Counted from the first letter of the stretch, positions 21,964 to 34,393 are shown. The stretch: DNA of 64,000 bases from Cerrena zonata (GCA_038087015.1 JASBNA010000103.1:1-64000); one strand, 5' to 3'. The notes: generated from the sequence alone by a model not told the origin. A program made the numbers and translations.

Positions 21964-22057
21964 CGTATTTTTCATGTTGATGTGTCCGACCGTCTCATGA
22001 TAGCCACAAGCTTCGTTTGCAGCCGGAGTGTTTCAAGACCTCCGCTTTCACGTCAAG
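21964..22057 (+). repeat. Diverged duplicate segment, copy 2
   Basis: Counterpart of 20210-20290. It contains an intron-like GTACGT..GCAG followed by an exon-like GVFQDLRFHVKSMK. No complete gene could be assembled around it. Confidence 0.4.
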
Positions 22058-24796
22058 AGTATGAAGCTTTCTGCTCATGCACAGAAGTGTCTTCATCTCC
22101 ATGACGCGGTAAGGGTCTCTCATGCTGAGTTGCATTCATTTATCTCACTCAGGATGGCAGATAGGTGCTCAAATGATCACTCAGTGTCGTGTCCGACGAC
22201 AAAAAATAGCAATATTCACGGATCGGAGTCGTACGAAAAGCAATCGAGTCCACTGTGCAAGCGATGTCGAAAAATTTCTCGCCGTCTCGCTTGCACATTG
22301 AGCTCTATTCTCGATTGAGAATAGTCCATTCGACAAAGTCGAAATCGCACCGGTCTTGGGATTGTCATTGAAGCTCGCCAATGGCATAACGAGCCACACC
22401 CCTTGTGGACTTGATCGATGCTCACCGGTGAATCCGCACTACTCGCATCCAACCCATGGTGATGAGAGTACAAATGCGGTAATCCTTGAAGTCTTGACGA
22501 CATAGCAGAGCCATCCACAACGCCTCCAGTGCCAATTCGGTTCTATCTTCTCCGTCACGCAGCAAGTGCCGTTTTCGAAAGCCAAGACGGCGCCGTCTCT
22601 CGGATTCGCCCTCGCCGTGACTAGCTATGAATTGATTCACCTCCCCTTCTCGTCTCCGTTTCAACACCGACACTAACAACGCTTGAGTGAAGACTCTCTC
22701 ATGCTAGCGGTTAGTCCCCGTCGATGCGGGAATGATTCCGGAAATTTTTCTTCTCTTGGTCCTTCGGATGCCGTGGTTGACGGTTTGTTGATTTGACAGC
22801 GAGTATAAAAGAGGTGAGGAGACTGGATTATTGTAGGCTTCATCTCCCCTTCCCTTTCCCTTTGTCTGTCACGGTCTCGACGCAACGAACAACGACCGAG
22901 TCGGTCGCTGTGAGTCGCGTCGAGAACTTCGAGTCGTCGTGTACGTTCCCGCCAACAGGTGAGTATACACGAACAACTGTTCTGACCCTCCTGTGGACTT
23001 GAAAGAGAACGGTACGTTTTATTCATTTCCGTTTATACTCTGCTAGACTAACTACGATTGCTCGTGCTTATAGTATTGGTTCCTGCTGTTCATGGTCAAT
23101 AGACCTATCTCTATATTTTCATATGAACTTTGACTGGTAAGCATATACATCTATTTGTTCGTGATGTCCATTCATCTCATTTCACTAGAATGCCCCTACT
23201 CGGTCCATACGTCTCATTTCAATATCAGAACCCTTATTTCTATTCAGTCATCATGATATTTTTATTTCCGTCTAAACTATTAGTACATTACGATAGTACG
23301 CAATAGTCAATGAGGGCATAGACACGTCTATCGCCATAAACAAGTAGATATCGGAGGGGGACATTGATGTCCTCTCCGCCGACTGTCTTTCGAGGGAGCA
23401 CGCACTGCTCGAAATACGTCCGACGGACATCAGTCGTGCATGCTCACTCCTTTGTTTGCATCTTTGGTACTGGTTTTCGGGGGTTCGTGTTATATTTCTC
23501 TATTCGAGGCGATATATGCCTACCCGGCTTTTAGGGGTTTCGAGGCACAAGGGAGTGCCTGTCCCTCCCTTGTCGTCCTTCGCAGGTTCACTTGGCTAGT
23601 ATAGCTCCACAAGTAGTGTGGTTGAAAGTCGGGGACAGAAGTCTCCGGTCAACGTTTGTAGCCTTTATACATGAGGTGGTATCGAAGACGATGGAGTGAG
23701 CAAAAGCTCCATCATCCGCGATGGAGGGGAAGGGCAGAGATGCGAGTATGCGAGACTATGAGCAAGTCGTGCGTTGATTCGCATACGTTCGTCGTCGAAT
23801 GTAGTCTGGCAATGTACACACCGTATCTGAGAGACAACGACGACAAGGAGGTGAGATTTCCCCTTGTCAGTCGGTGCCCGGTGTGAAGAATACAAGACGA
23901 TCAGAGGGTCGAGGACGTATAGAGTCCGCCCTGACCTCGTTGTCCATTTGATAGAAAAGTACGCACCCTCTTGTCTGGATCTTCCCTGTCTAACCACCCT
24001 TTCCTAGCTTGCACTGTTCTCACCGACGTCCAACTCGATCTTGAGAATACATCTTTGACTACCGCAAGTCTGCAGTTGTTCAAAGGTAGATTGGTGTCTA
24101 TTGAGGACGTTCGGTTGGTGAGTCGGATCGTATTTTGCTCCTTGATTCGGAGGTTGACGTCTTTGTGAGTCCGTTTAGCATAGATGGTAGGCGTCGAGGA
24201 TGTCTGTATACAGCAAAATGAGATATCGAAGGGGAGCGAGCATACTTTGTACGTCTGTAAGCCCGTCTTTTTCCATCCATCGTCCTTCAACTCGTCTCTG
24301 ACTGTCTCCTCTAGCCCTCAAACTCCTGCCGTGGGCAAAGGTCTCGTACCGATCTAGAGACGACAAAGTGAGCGGGTACGTTTCCTGTTCCAATGAATGC
24401 CGAAACGAGTTTACTCACCACCAAGAGGCTCATGTGTGCAGAGCGGTAACGCCTGGCGACGAGCGAGTTTTGTGGGTATTTCGCAGGCGATGTCGATAGC
24501 GCAGCTAGGCATCGGCGTTGGTAGAAGGTCTCCCGGAATGAGAGCATACGTTTGTTGGACGTGATCTATGGAAGCGAAGGCGGGGAGGAGACGGGACTGG
24601 GGACGCAATATCACAGCGATGGTGGGACGTACCTTATGCTATGTGTCGCAATCTCCGGCGAGGAAGAGAAAAGACGGAGATAGGTACTTTTCTTTACAAC
24701 ACGATGCGCCTCTGATGTCTCGTTCCTGTTGCGAGCATGGACGTTGTGCGTTAGAAAGTAGATGGAGCGTGTATCGGTAGCTAGTGAGCAATGTTG

Positions 24797-25180
24797 AAAT
24801 TGGCGATTGAAGTCGATGGAGAACGAGGGGATGAGTACAAGAGAGGCAAGCAACAAGTGAAGTCGACGGAAGAGGCGTCGAGGACGGCGAGGAGGGGGAT
24901 GGAAGAGGCATGAGAGTCGGCTGAGGAGAGCGTCGAGAGGAAAGCGGCAGAGGGAGAGAGGCGAGATGGAGGAAGAATAGCAGAGGACGAGAGATCGAGC
25001 ACCAAGCGAAAAGGAGAATTTGGCGGAGAGGAGAAAAGCAGGTGAGAGGCGAGAACAGCGAGATTAGGAGAGCACGAGAGTTGGCAAGAGGAGAGAGCGC
25101 TGGAGCAGAGGACAGAGAGAGAGTCGAGTGTGAGTCGAGTGTGAGAGTGAGTGAGAGAGAGGAAGTGAGTGCCGTCGAAC
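24797..25180. other. Purine-rich tract
   Basis: Roughly 380 bases in which the plus strand is dominated by G and A, with many GAGAG, GGAGA and GAGTGTGAGTC-like runs. It ends about 190 bp upstream of the Ser-rich membrane protein gene and may belong to its promoter region. It is not a simple tandem repeat. Confidence 0.5.
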
Positions 25181-25367
25181 AAAGCCTGTAATGGTAAGCG
25201 TGGTAAAGTAAGCCTGTGCCCAAATGAGGCTATGCACTTTTGTCTCATCCGGTCATAGAACTCCATCCTAACCCATTACCATTTCTATTCCATTATCCTA
25301 ATTTCTTCTTCTTTCTCGCTGGTCGTCAACCTCGAACTCACAATCTCTCACTCTTTCGTGCTCCAAG

Positions 25368-26927
25368 ATGTCTGCCAACGTTGCAAGACACGCGAATGCC
25401 ACTCCTGCACCAACAAGGACAGCATACAGAGAATGGAACGTACGTAAAGATACCTCTTCCCTTCATTTCGACGCGCTGAAAGTGTAATGTCAAGGCCGTT
25501 GGCAAAAGGCAAAGCCTCACCTTGCCAATCCCAACGCCATCTGCGTCCCCAAGTGCTAGTGACTCCTCTGTCCAACCCGATGGCCTGTCGTCGAATGCAT
25601 CGTCGGAATCGAGCTCGGCTCTTCCAAGCAGTGAGCCATCGTCCACTCCCTCAAGCACACCTTCGTACGTCGCGTCGATGTAATATATCAGGTTGGACTC
25701 TATTGACCCTTCTCTTTAGGTCGCAGGAAAGCTCTTCCCAACCACCGTCGTCTCAACCACCTTCCTCTTCCCCATCCTCGACACCAACGAGCACGTCTTC
25801 ATCTACACCCGAATCCAGCTCAAGCAGCTCATCACTCCCACCTTCATCATCGTCTTCTTCCTCCTCGCAGAGTCTGCCTCCCAGCAGCTCTGTAGAGAGT
25901 AGTTCTGCTTCACCACCTCAATCGTTAACATCTGCCCCACCTACTCAGAGTAGTGCCGGCTCCTCTAGTGCCCAGACCACAATAACAACGACCTTTGTCA
26001 CGGATATCAATGGAATACAGCAAACGGTGCGTCGTACGTACTCATCCTGAATCACACACTCAATAACATTTGCTATAGATTACCTCTGCGATTCCCACTA
26101 CGATTGACTCTGCCCCCTCAAGTTCCGGTGGTTCCTCTCAACAGAGAGCTATCATCGCGGGCAGCGTCATTGGGGGTATTGCCCTCCTAGCCATCGTTGC
26201 ATCCCTGATCCTTTTCACCAAACGCAAGAATTACCGCAGGCTCCGTGTCTTTGGCCAGCCACGCTCAAGATCCATGCTCCTTGCTGGAGAAGACTTTGAC
26301 GATAGCGACCCGCCTATGACTCAATACCGTGATTACCCTCCGACGCCCACCTCTGGGGGTACCTTGCCGAGCCGTCATACCCCATATAGGGACAACCAAC
26401 AAGTACAATTCCCAATGGCAAGTAGCAGTGCAAACACGTCCCCTCATCTAGCTACCTTGCGGGCTTCAGAAAGTGGATCTATATTCAGGGAGGATGTTTG
26501 GCCACCTCCCGGCGAGGCTAGTCGGTTTGTTGACCCTATCTTGGCCACCTCTAGTCAGGTCAACCTGGGTGGAATAGTGGAGGACGTGATGGGAGAACAT
26601 AACCGCAGGACCCCTTCTCCGCTACCACAGCCCCGACCACCTTCCTATCATCTCCGTAGCGGTTCATTTGGTTCGGATCCATTCAGAGCTACACCATCCC
26701 CATCGGTGCATTCACACCAACCCCGGAATTCCATGATAGATGATAGTGACCCTGCGCTGATAACACCGCCCAAGTTATTTGTGACCAACCCCAACTCGAC
26801 AACGTCTCCCACGTCGCCTTCGCCTACCTCGAAACCGAGAAATTGGCTTGAACGGTCACCTACACCGAGAGTCTCGGTAATTATCCCAGATGATGAAAGC
26901 CATGTCTCTATGGGCGAGGCGATGTGA
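25368..26927 (+). CDS. Ser-rich single-pass membrane protein, sensor-like
   Basis: Exons 25368-25439, 25495-25664, 25720-26026 and 26079-26927 join in frame to 465 residues. The N-terminal 200 residues are a Ser/Thr/Pro-rich, probably O-glycosylated stalk (long runs of S, P and T) ending in TTITTTFVTDINGIQQT. One transmembrane helix follows (AIIAGSVIGGIALLAIVASL), then a basic stop-transfer patch (KRKNYRRLR) and a long polar cytoplasmic tail. This is the layout of Mid2/SKG6-type cell-wall sensors and adhesion-like proteins of fungi. The predicted N-terminus is not a signal peptide, so either the first exon is wrong or membrane insertion relies on the internal helix. The family match is by architecture only. 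Confidence 0.75.
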
Positions 26928-27931
26928 GGTGCTCTAATATTCATTTCACGACAATTTATGATTTCCTACTATTTCTCTATTGACTCTCCTACTTTATCTG
27001 CTCATCAGACCATCACGGACCCTAGACACTCATTCAAGGACTGGTTGCATACGTCCACTCTTTAATTCATATGTAGATATCCCACCCCATTGCTTCATTG
27101 CTTAGTGTAATGGTTTCTTTATTGTTGTTTCGCATCCTGGATCTATTTCTTCTAAAGTTGAAGATCTTGGAAAGGTTATTGGGAATTGGTAAGTTCATAT
27201 ATTTCTCAGTGTTTCAGAGTATCTATTGACCTCGAACCACAGGATTCACCAGTAGCATTGTTTATTTCTAATCTGATACTTCATTGCCAATTGTATCGTG
27301 CCCTGCTGAAGGAATCCTTGATATCTACGCCGAAGGAGCTTCTTCAGGCAGGACAAGTATCGGACAGTTAACGGATTGCGTTTTACCGATATGTTCTTCC
27401 GACTTCTCGAGACATCTCGTTATCAGTGGTACTGGATACTTGACTTTTTCGCTCACCATGTTCCCATTTTGATAGGGAAAACATCTCTTCGCTCAAGAAA
27501 CAGTTCAATCGCTCAATCAGGGACCCTATACTCATCGTAACGACACAGATTACTCCTTCTGAGACTGAATTTGCTCCACCAGGATTAACCGCACCCCCTC
27601 GTTACATCGGTAACGATACCTTTCTCGCGCTCTCCGACAACGGTCATTCGTACACAATTCTCGCGATCTCTACTCCACTCTATTTTGCCAGGGGAGAATA
27701 ACGGAAGTTTTCGAACCCAAATGCGCGTCATACCACAACGTTTCGGAATTTTAGACTCGTCTGGCTTCCTATCTTTAGCTCCATCCTTTCTATTCTTATC
27801 TTTCACCTGTTATTTTTTCCAAGTTCATTCACTAAACCTCGGTATATGATTTTGTATAAAATGACTGTTGTTTTCGTCCATACTACTCATCTCGCTGCGG
27901 CTCAGCCGTTACTCAACTAATAGTCCTCACG
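26928..27931. other. Intergenic region and LPMO upstream sequence
   Basis: No gene seen in about 1 kb. The right end carries the TATA box of the LPMO gene. Confidence 0.5.
27855..27860 (+). promoter_or_regulatory. TATA box of the AA9 gene
   Basis: TATAAA 77 bp upstream of the LPMO ATG, in an AT-rich context followed by a pyrimidine-rich leader. The spacing suits a short 5' UTR. Confidence 0.55.
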
Positions 27932-29332
27932 ATGTTCAAACTCCTCACCTTTGTCTCTTTCGTTGCCCTCGCTTCCGCTCATGCGACATTCCAAGAACTT
28001 TGGATTAACGGTGTCGACCAGGGCTCATCATGTGTCAGGCTTCCCCTTAGCAACTCGCCCGTTACCAGTGTCACCTCTAATGTTAGTGCCTGCGCTCCGG
28101 ATTGTCTTGACGTCTGACATTGTTGACGATTCGTATTGACTACAGGATATTGCTTGCAACGTTAGTCCCACACCCTCGAGCGGTGTTTGTTCTGCCAACG
28201 GTAAGTTTATTTACTTACTGGAATGTAACCAGCGCGGCAGTTGATGTTTGATATTCCACAGCCGGTGATGAGTTGACCGTTGAAATGCATCAACAACCTG
28301 GTGACAGGTCCTGTGCAAATGAAGCTATTGGTGGTGATCACTACGGTCCCGTTATTGTAAGTACCCATTATCTCATGTCCTGTTCACTATCATAACATTT
28401 ACGTCAATGTAGATATACATGGCCAAAGTTGATGATGCCACCAGTGCTGTCGGCTCCGATGCCAGTTGGTTTAAAGTCGCCGAGATTGGCTTACCCAGTA
28501 GTAACCCTGATTATTGGGGTACTGGTACGTTTTACATCTCGATTCAAATACTCATATGGGGCTAATTATGTACATTATAATAGAGGTCCTCAATGTACGC
28601 AATATCACTGCAGGCCTTCTTATTTGTGATACTGAGATTGACCCAGGACAACTGCGGTCACTACACTTTCACGGTTCCATCTGATATTGCCCCTGGTGAC
28701 TATCTCGTCCGTTCAGAAGTGATTGGTAAGTCCCCATCTTTGCTCGCTTGAATTTGTATCATAACTCACCCATTCTCCTCTAGCTTTGCATGTTGCTAGC
28801 CAGCCTGGCGGCGCTCAGTGAGTGAATTGCAACACGAAGCCTTGATCAACCTTGACCAACATCCGTCATAGATTCTACATGTCGTGCTTCCAAGTTAAGG
28901 TTAGTTTTTTAAAAAATGGATCGTTGTGACGCAATCCTAACATATGTTATACATAGATTGGTGGTTCTGGATCTGCAACGCCTACGACCGTCAAATTCCC
29001 TGGTGCCTACAGTGCCGAAGACCCCGTAAGCTATGATCGTCTTATCTTTCCTCAATCTGTACTTATCACCCTTCCCTTTCCGTACAGGGTATCCTCATCA
29101 ACATTTACACGCAACTCAATAGCTACGAAAGTATGTATTTTGACACTGAAACAAATTGAATTAACACTTAAGCTCGTCGACAGTTCCGGGACCGACACCA
29201 TACGCCACTGCTTCGCCAACTGTTGCTGCTACGCCGTACCCCACCACCGCGACGTGGAACACTGCCCTCCAGCCAACTACCGTTCCTACCACTGTCCCTA
29301 CTCCTGGTTCTAAGGGTATTGGCAAGGCATGA
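27932..29332 (+). CDS. AA9 lytic polysaccharide monooxygenase
   Basis: Eleven exons (27932-28081, 28146-28200, 28262-28356, 28413-28524, 28584-28594, 28647-28725, 28784-28817, 28872-28899, 28957-29025, 29088-29130, 29184-29332) join in frame to 274 residues. Signal peptide MFKLLTFVSFVALASA is followed by His17, which becomes the N-terminal copper ligand of the histidine brace. The second copper His is in GGDHYGPVI, and the axial Tyr/Gln motif is AQFYMSCFQVK. Also typical are NCGHYTFTVPSDIAPGDYLV and YWGTEVLND. The enzyme would be secreted and cleave cellulose or related glucans oxidatively. A Pro/Thr-rich tail ends the protein and there is no CBM1. One exon is only 11 bases long. Confidence 0.93.
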
Positions 29333-29727
29333 AATCTTAAATGGTCATGTTATCAAAATCGTGATAATAGCTTCTATATGCTGTACTCATCAGATTTTGT
29401 CTTCTATTTTTACTTGAATCTATGTGCAAATTGTACTAATCTTGTAAAATGCAAGTCCCATTGTATCGCGGGGTATACTCGGGTCACAAAGGTGACCGTC
29501 ACCCGGATTGTCACGTCCCAACCTGAGTCCTTTCGACTGTTGAACGTTGACTAGTGACTAGTGGTCTCCTGAAAAAGTATCTCTGACTCTAACCATACAA
29601 CCTGTGGATATCGTGATACCTTATTCGACGGTATCCGAATCACCAATAGGAAGTACGTAGTCGAAATTCTCCATCATCAGAATGACCATCTGACTTATCG
29701 AAATCAGTGTCAACCATCTCTTTCCCT
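29333..29727. other. Intergenic, nothing recognised
   Basis: About 400 bp holding the 3' end of the LPMO transcript and the upstream region of the SRPK-like gene. No clear motif was seen. Confidence 0.5.
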
Positions 29728-31095
29728 ATGGACCGACCTCTTGATGAGGAACAACTATCTAACTACAAACCTGAGATATATTATCCAATAAAGATCGGTG
29801 ACATAGTCCATGAGAAGTATGAGGTGTCTCTTAAACTAGGCTTTGGCGGGAGTTCTACCGTATGGCTCATCAGAAATCAACATGTGTATGTGTATTTTTC
29901 ACATATTCTTAATGCTGGATCTGATCTTGTATCAGTACAGAAAAACGATATTTCGTGCTCAAAGTGTGTGTGAACACCCGTCCTCGGACGGAGCAAACTT
30001 CAAAAGAGGTTGAGATATTACGCCACATTGGATCGGTGAATCCGAACCATCCAGGCTATAAGTTCGTACGCATGCTTCAAGACGCTTTCGAGATTCGGGG
30101 CCCCGCAGGGATTCACCAGTGTCTGCTATTCACCCCTCTGACGGAGACACTTGCTATCTTCCGATATCGTTACGATGAAGGGTGTATCCCCGGCTTGCTT
30201 GTAGGTCAACTCATGAAGCAGTGTATTAGTGCGTTGAGTTATCTTCACGATGAATGTCATGTCATACACACCGGTATGAACTATATGAACGATTTCTGTG
30301 GTGCAAATCTCACCCATCGTCTTCTAGACATCAAACTTGACAACATTCTCATCGGAATTCAGGACATCTCTACATTGGATGAACTGGTAGAGGAGGAACG
30401 CCAAACTCCCTCACCGAGGAAGATCTATCCTGACCGAATTATATATAAAACTCGGATATGTACTACGTTTACTGATCTCACGACGCACACTGAACTATCT
30501 GATTTCGACGGAGCCGTACGGGTAACCGCGGGGCAAGAATTCTTCAACTTTCCCATCCAACCTCTGCACTATCGCGCGCCGGAGGTCATCTTAGGTGCAC
30601 CTTGGACCTACTCTGCTGACATATGGAACATGGGTGTACTAGTAAGTAGTAATGGTAATCTCTATGGTATGTACTGATTGCCTCTGTAGCTGTGGGACAT
30701 GATTGAGGGCCATGCACTATTCCGCGGTGAAGACCCAACACTGGACAACGTATATACTTACAATATGCACCTTGCCGAAATGACAGAACTCATGGGACCA
30801 CCGCCGAGTGAATTACTTCAGAGAGGCAGTCGTACTTCACAAATGTATGACGCGGATGGTGCGTGTCTCTTAAACATTGACAAGTGGCTTGATACTTAGC
30901 TATTATGGTTTGTCAGGAAAACTCGACACTCCCCCACCTCCCAAGCGACGTTGGGGTGATACTTTTCAGAAGGCTGACCCTGAAGCTCATGAGTCCCTCC
31001 TAACGTTTACCTCTTTAATGTTGCAATGGCTTCCGGAGAGACGCTTGACTGCGACTCAGATACTACAGCACCCGTTGATGGTGATGTTTGATTGA
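29728..31095 (+). CDS. SRPK-like protein kinase
   Basis: Exons 29728-29885, 29936-30273, 30328-30641, 30690-30858 and 30917-31095 join in frame to 385 residues. The start YYPIKIGDIVHEKYEVSLKL is that of fungal SR-protein kinases. The Gly loop is LGFGGSSTVWL and the catalytic Lys is in RYFVLKVCV. The catalytic loop HTDIKLDNIL has the HTD form usual in SRPKs, and it is assembled across an intron. The metal site is SDFDGA (DFD rather than DFG). YRAPEVILGAPWTYSADIWN and LWDMIEGHALFRG follow. SRPKs phosphorylate Arg/Ser repeats of splicing factors. The protein is compact and lacks the long spacer insert of yeast and animal SRPKs, as expected of the expanded basidiomycete set. Substrate unknown. 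Confidence 0.88.
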
Positions 31096-31701
31096 AATAT
31101 CAATATCTTGCACGCGTCGAAGTCTCTGGATCTGCTTGTACTCGTCTTAGGTCTCTCGGCCGTGCTCTGTAATCGACCTACGATTTTGATGACCCTTGTC
31201 GTATAATCAAATCCCTGAAAGTCTTGTACTACATTAACATGAAGGTATCAGTATCTTACGTGGCACTGGTAATACAATGAGAAGGTGAACCTAGTACCGG
31301 TAGCAGAGAGTTACCTAATGGGCTAATTGAAAAGAGTAGTGTTCGACCTATAGGGCAACACCATTTATCTGTTGAAACGAAAGTCGATACGGCCACGCGA
31401 TCAAGCTTACTAAGCAACCCTTGCGCTATTTTTTTTGTACATAGTGTTTTCTCCTTCAAACACGGTGATGAAAATACATTGAAGTTATCCCGGTTAGTAC
31501 TTGGGACCTTCAATGTGCTGCAGACGACCTGTGAGAGCAGGGTAACGTTTCAATTTGCATAGCCTTACTTTGACAGGTCACAGCCAGCGTTCGTTGGTAT
31601 GGTGTCGAATCTTCGATACGTTAGATGCTTTCTTCAGTCAGTCTATACAACGATACGATCACTAGAGCGAATTTTGCGATTTCTCCGCGAAGCCGTGAAT
31701 C
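31096..31701. other. Intergenic, nothing recognised
   Basis: About 600 bp between two kinase genes. No motif is supported, and the minus-strand ORF inside it has no family features. Confidence 0.5.
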
Positions 31702-34006
31702 ATGGCTGGTCCTTCTTCGAACCACTACCTGACACTTGTCGAACCTGATCTCCGAGAGCGCAGGGACGCATGGAAGATACTGGACCTCCATCTTTGGTTC
31801 GACGTTTCAGCCGAATGTCATAATATATCTCGACATCTCGATGACACGCGAGTTCGAATGCAAGAGGAAGGGTATGAAGAAGGTGATATCCAACTCGCCC
31901 TGGGTGCGTACCTTGAGGGTGTAACGACGACCGTTCGCGGACATACCGGTACACTACGAGCGATCAATATCAACGTCGAGAATGAACGAAGAGATATACT
32001 CCTAACTCAAATACTGAGCGATACGTTCTTGGGCCCTCATGCTACGATCAAGGACCCTACGGGTGGATTTGTACATCTGCTAGGATTAGCAGCCGAAGGA
32101 TCCGAAATACACAAGAACCTTGTTGTCTCGTTTCGAGGTCCTGCAGCAGATTATGTGCTGTCTATGATGACTCAACGGGTGGGTATTCCAAAGTCAAATA
32201 TATGACATCGACGGTCTACTTAGCAATCTCGAACGGTAGAATCTTGATGGGTTACATGGGAATCCACTAACACCTCTATGGAAGGCCCACCGGCCCAATA
32301 TGCTCCGCGTCCTACTTAAACTCGCAAGACGTTCTCAGCTCATTCCTGACAGTCTTTTCCTGAACGATGTACAATGCACCCAAAGGGACGATCCTATCGG
32401 CTCGGGAGGGAATGCAGAAGTCTTTTTGGCAACTTATCAAGGAAAACCGGTCGTCCTCAAGAGGCTGCGTGCGTTTCAGAATCTACGGGAAGGACGTGAG
32501 AATGTGAAGGTGAATTATCATTTATCTTGGATGAGACAGCATTTAACACTTAGACGAATGTAGGAGTTCTGTAGAGAGGCTCTTGTATGGTCTCACCTGT
32601 CGCATCCCTTCATCCAATCGTTCCTTGGTGTGGATAATGCAACTTTCTCTGGACGGCACTGTATGGTGACGAATTGGATGGAAAATGGGAATATTCATGA
32701 TTGTATGAATATGCTATCATCAACACATCAACAGATTCCTTACGACCGCTGGGTGAGTTGCTTGGCTTCTCTCATATCACGCGTGACGTTGATCGACGGG
32801 CGGAACTTCAGGTCTTGGAACTCTGTCTAGGCTTGAAATACCTACACCAAGAACAGGTCATACATGGGGATATTCGTGGGGTGTGTAGGAAATATCTTAA
32901 CTATCATTATCTATCCTCACCTACTCGACGTACCGTTCTTGGTCATAGAACAACATCTTGATAGACAATGACCTGCATATACATATCACCGACTTCGGTC
33001 TAGCTGCATATGCCGCCTCAACAACCACCTCGGTTGGGGCTGTTGGAGGTTCCCGGAGATGGATGGCTCCAGAGCTTTTCGATCCTGATGTCTCTGGGGT
33101 ACCTACATTTGAGAGTGATGTATACGCCTTTAGTATGACTTGCATCGAGGTACGTGGTACTATCACATAACATTTGCGACATATTTTAAGAGAATATTTT
33201 GTTGTTTGGTTAGATATATACTCGTGAAAAGCCCTTCCCAAATATTCCCAACGAGTATCAAGTAACCACCCGAGTTCTTCGAGGTGAACGGCCTCCTCGG
33301 CCTACCCACGAAACTGGAAAGTACATGTCCGATGCCCTATGGGAGACAATCCAACTCTGTTGGGCATCCGAGCACTCAGACCGTCCTCACATCTCGGAAG
33401 TCCTAGACAGAGTTCGCCCTTCACTTCCTAAGATGATATCAAGCTCCGAATCAAGTACCAGCACCGCTATTACATCCCCTCCGGAGATGTTTGATATACA
33501 CGAAATCCGTCGTCGACACCCAACGATTGTACCCCTTCTTTCTTGGATCCCGTCGCTTCTCCTCACAATCTACATCATTCAATGGATTATACACTTCCCG
33601 CCCAAACACTCTAGCGATATCATCGCAGGTACCATTATATTCCTTCGTCCAGTTCAGATCTCCCTCATCGTGCAATTCTGCTTTGCCCGAGCTTTCGTGA
33701 ATTGTATTCGACAGTTCTCTGGATGGACCATCAAAAAAGAAGCCATACGTATACTTTGCGCTTCACTTCTTTTGTCCTTTGGAGGCGCGGTGACTATGTT
33801 TGTTGCTGTGGCTCCACCAGATGTACATTTGCTTTGGGGAATGATACATGCTCTTTCCTTGGTGAGTCTTTACTTATACACGTGGATAACAACGTCGGGA
33901 GATGGCTTACTTGTCCCTGCAGTGCTCGTCAATCATTGTCGGGATGTTTGTTGGAGTTTTATTTTTCACTCCGAACCCGTCTCGGCGGGGGGCTATTCAC
34001 CTTTAG
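31702..34006 (+). CDS. TKL-type kinase with C-terminal multi-pass membrane region
   Basis: Exons 31702-32178, 32240-32509, 32564-32752, 32812-32880, 32949-33149, 33214-33861 and 33923-34006 join in frame to 645 residues. Residues 1-160 are a helical region I cannot assign. The kinase runs from about 205 to 470: Gly loop IGSGGNAEVF, Lys in VVLKRL, catalytic VIHGDIRGNNIL (HGD in place of HRD, Asp kept), ITDFGLA, and RRWMAPELF. The tail motif LCWASEHSDRPHISEVLDRV is typical of tyrosine-kinase-like kinases. From about 490 to the end lie four or five hydrophobic helices (for example LLSWIPSLLLTIYIIQWI, IIVGMFVGVLFF). The catalytic residues look complete. A membrane domain after the kinase is the reverse of a usual receptor kinase. 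Two decayed copies lie downstream. Confidence 0.88.
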
Positions 34007-34393
34007 AGCTATCTGTGATCTTAATATTTATTTCACCTCACTCATGGCCTATGCCAATGATTTGGACATCAAACTTACGTCCCAGTATGCATGTAGCATG
34101 GACATTGTTTATATCCAGAACCTGAGTTCGCCATAAGATCTATAGCTAGAGACCAGCGAAGAGCGCGGGAATATTTATATTTCGGCGCCTTGTCGTTAGT
34201 TGAACATCCGTTCGATATCTACTCTCAACGTTCTCAACTGGCAACCTCAGGCTACCGTCACAGCACTAAATGTGCAAATATTGGACGAGATCTGGGGAAC
34301 TGAGATTTGCTAGCTTGTGTCATATACTACAACCTTTCTTCGACCAATATCTCTATTTCACGTCCATACAAAAACTCATAACCCATTGCCTGA
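34007..34393. other. Intergenic, nothing recognised
   Basis: About 390 bp between the TKL kinase gene and the next kinase-like gene. No additional coding exon fits. Confidence 0.45.

Larger units (their letters stand above)
19171..25367. other. Gene-poor region with degenerate fragments
   Basis: About 6 kb without a gene I can support. It holds scattered coding-like fragments with stops and shifts (for example 19540-19780 and 20300-20460), two related segments near 20.2 and 22.0 kb, a TATA-like GTATAAAAG near 22803 with no gene attached, and a purine-rich tract at about 24800-25180. The longer minus-strand ORFs at 24.6-25.3 kb are Ser/Leu/Pro-rich readings of that tract and are not believed. 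Confidence 0.5.

Noticed and set aside
22801..23010. TATA-bearing segment as a solo LTR or promoter
   Set aside because: No paired terminal repeat, no second copy and no gene downstream could be shown.
24639..25266. Long minus-strand ORFs of 194 and 161 codons
   Set aside because: They are pyrimidine-rich Ser/Leu/Pro readings of a purine tract, open in two overlapping frames, without motifs or splice structure.
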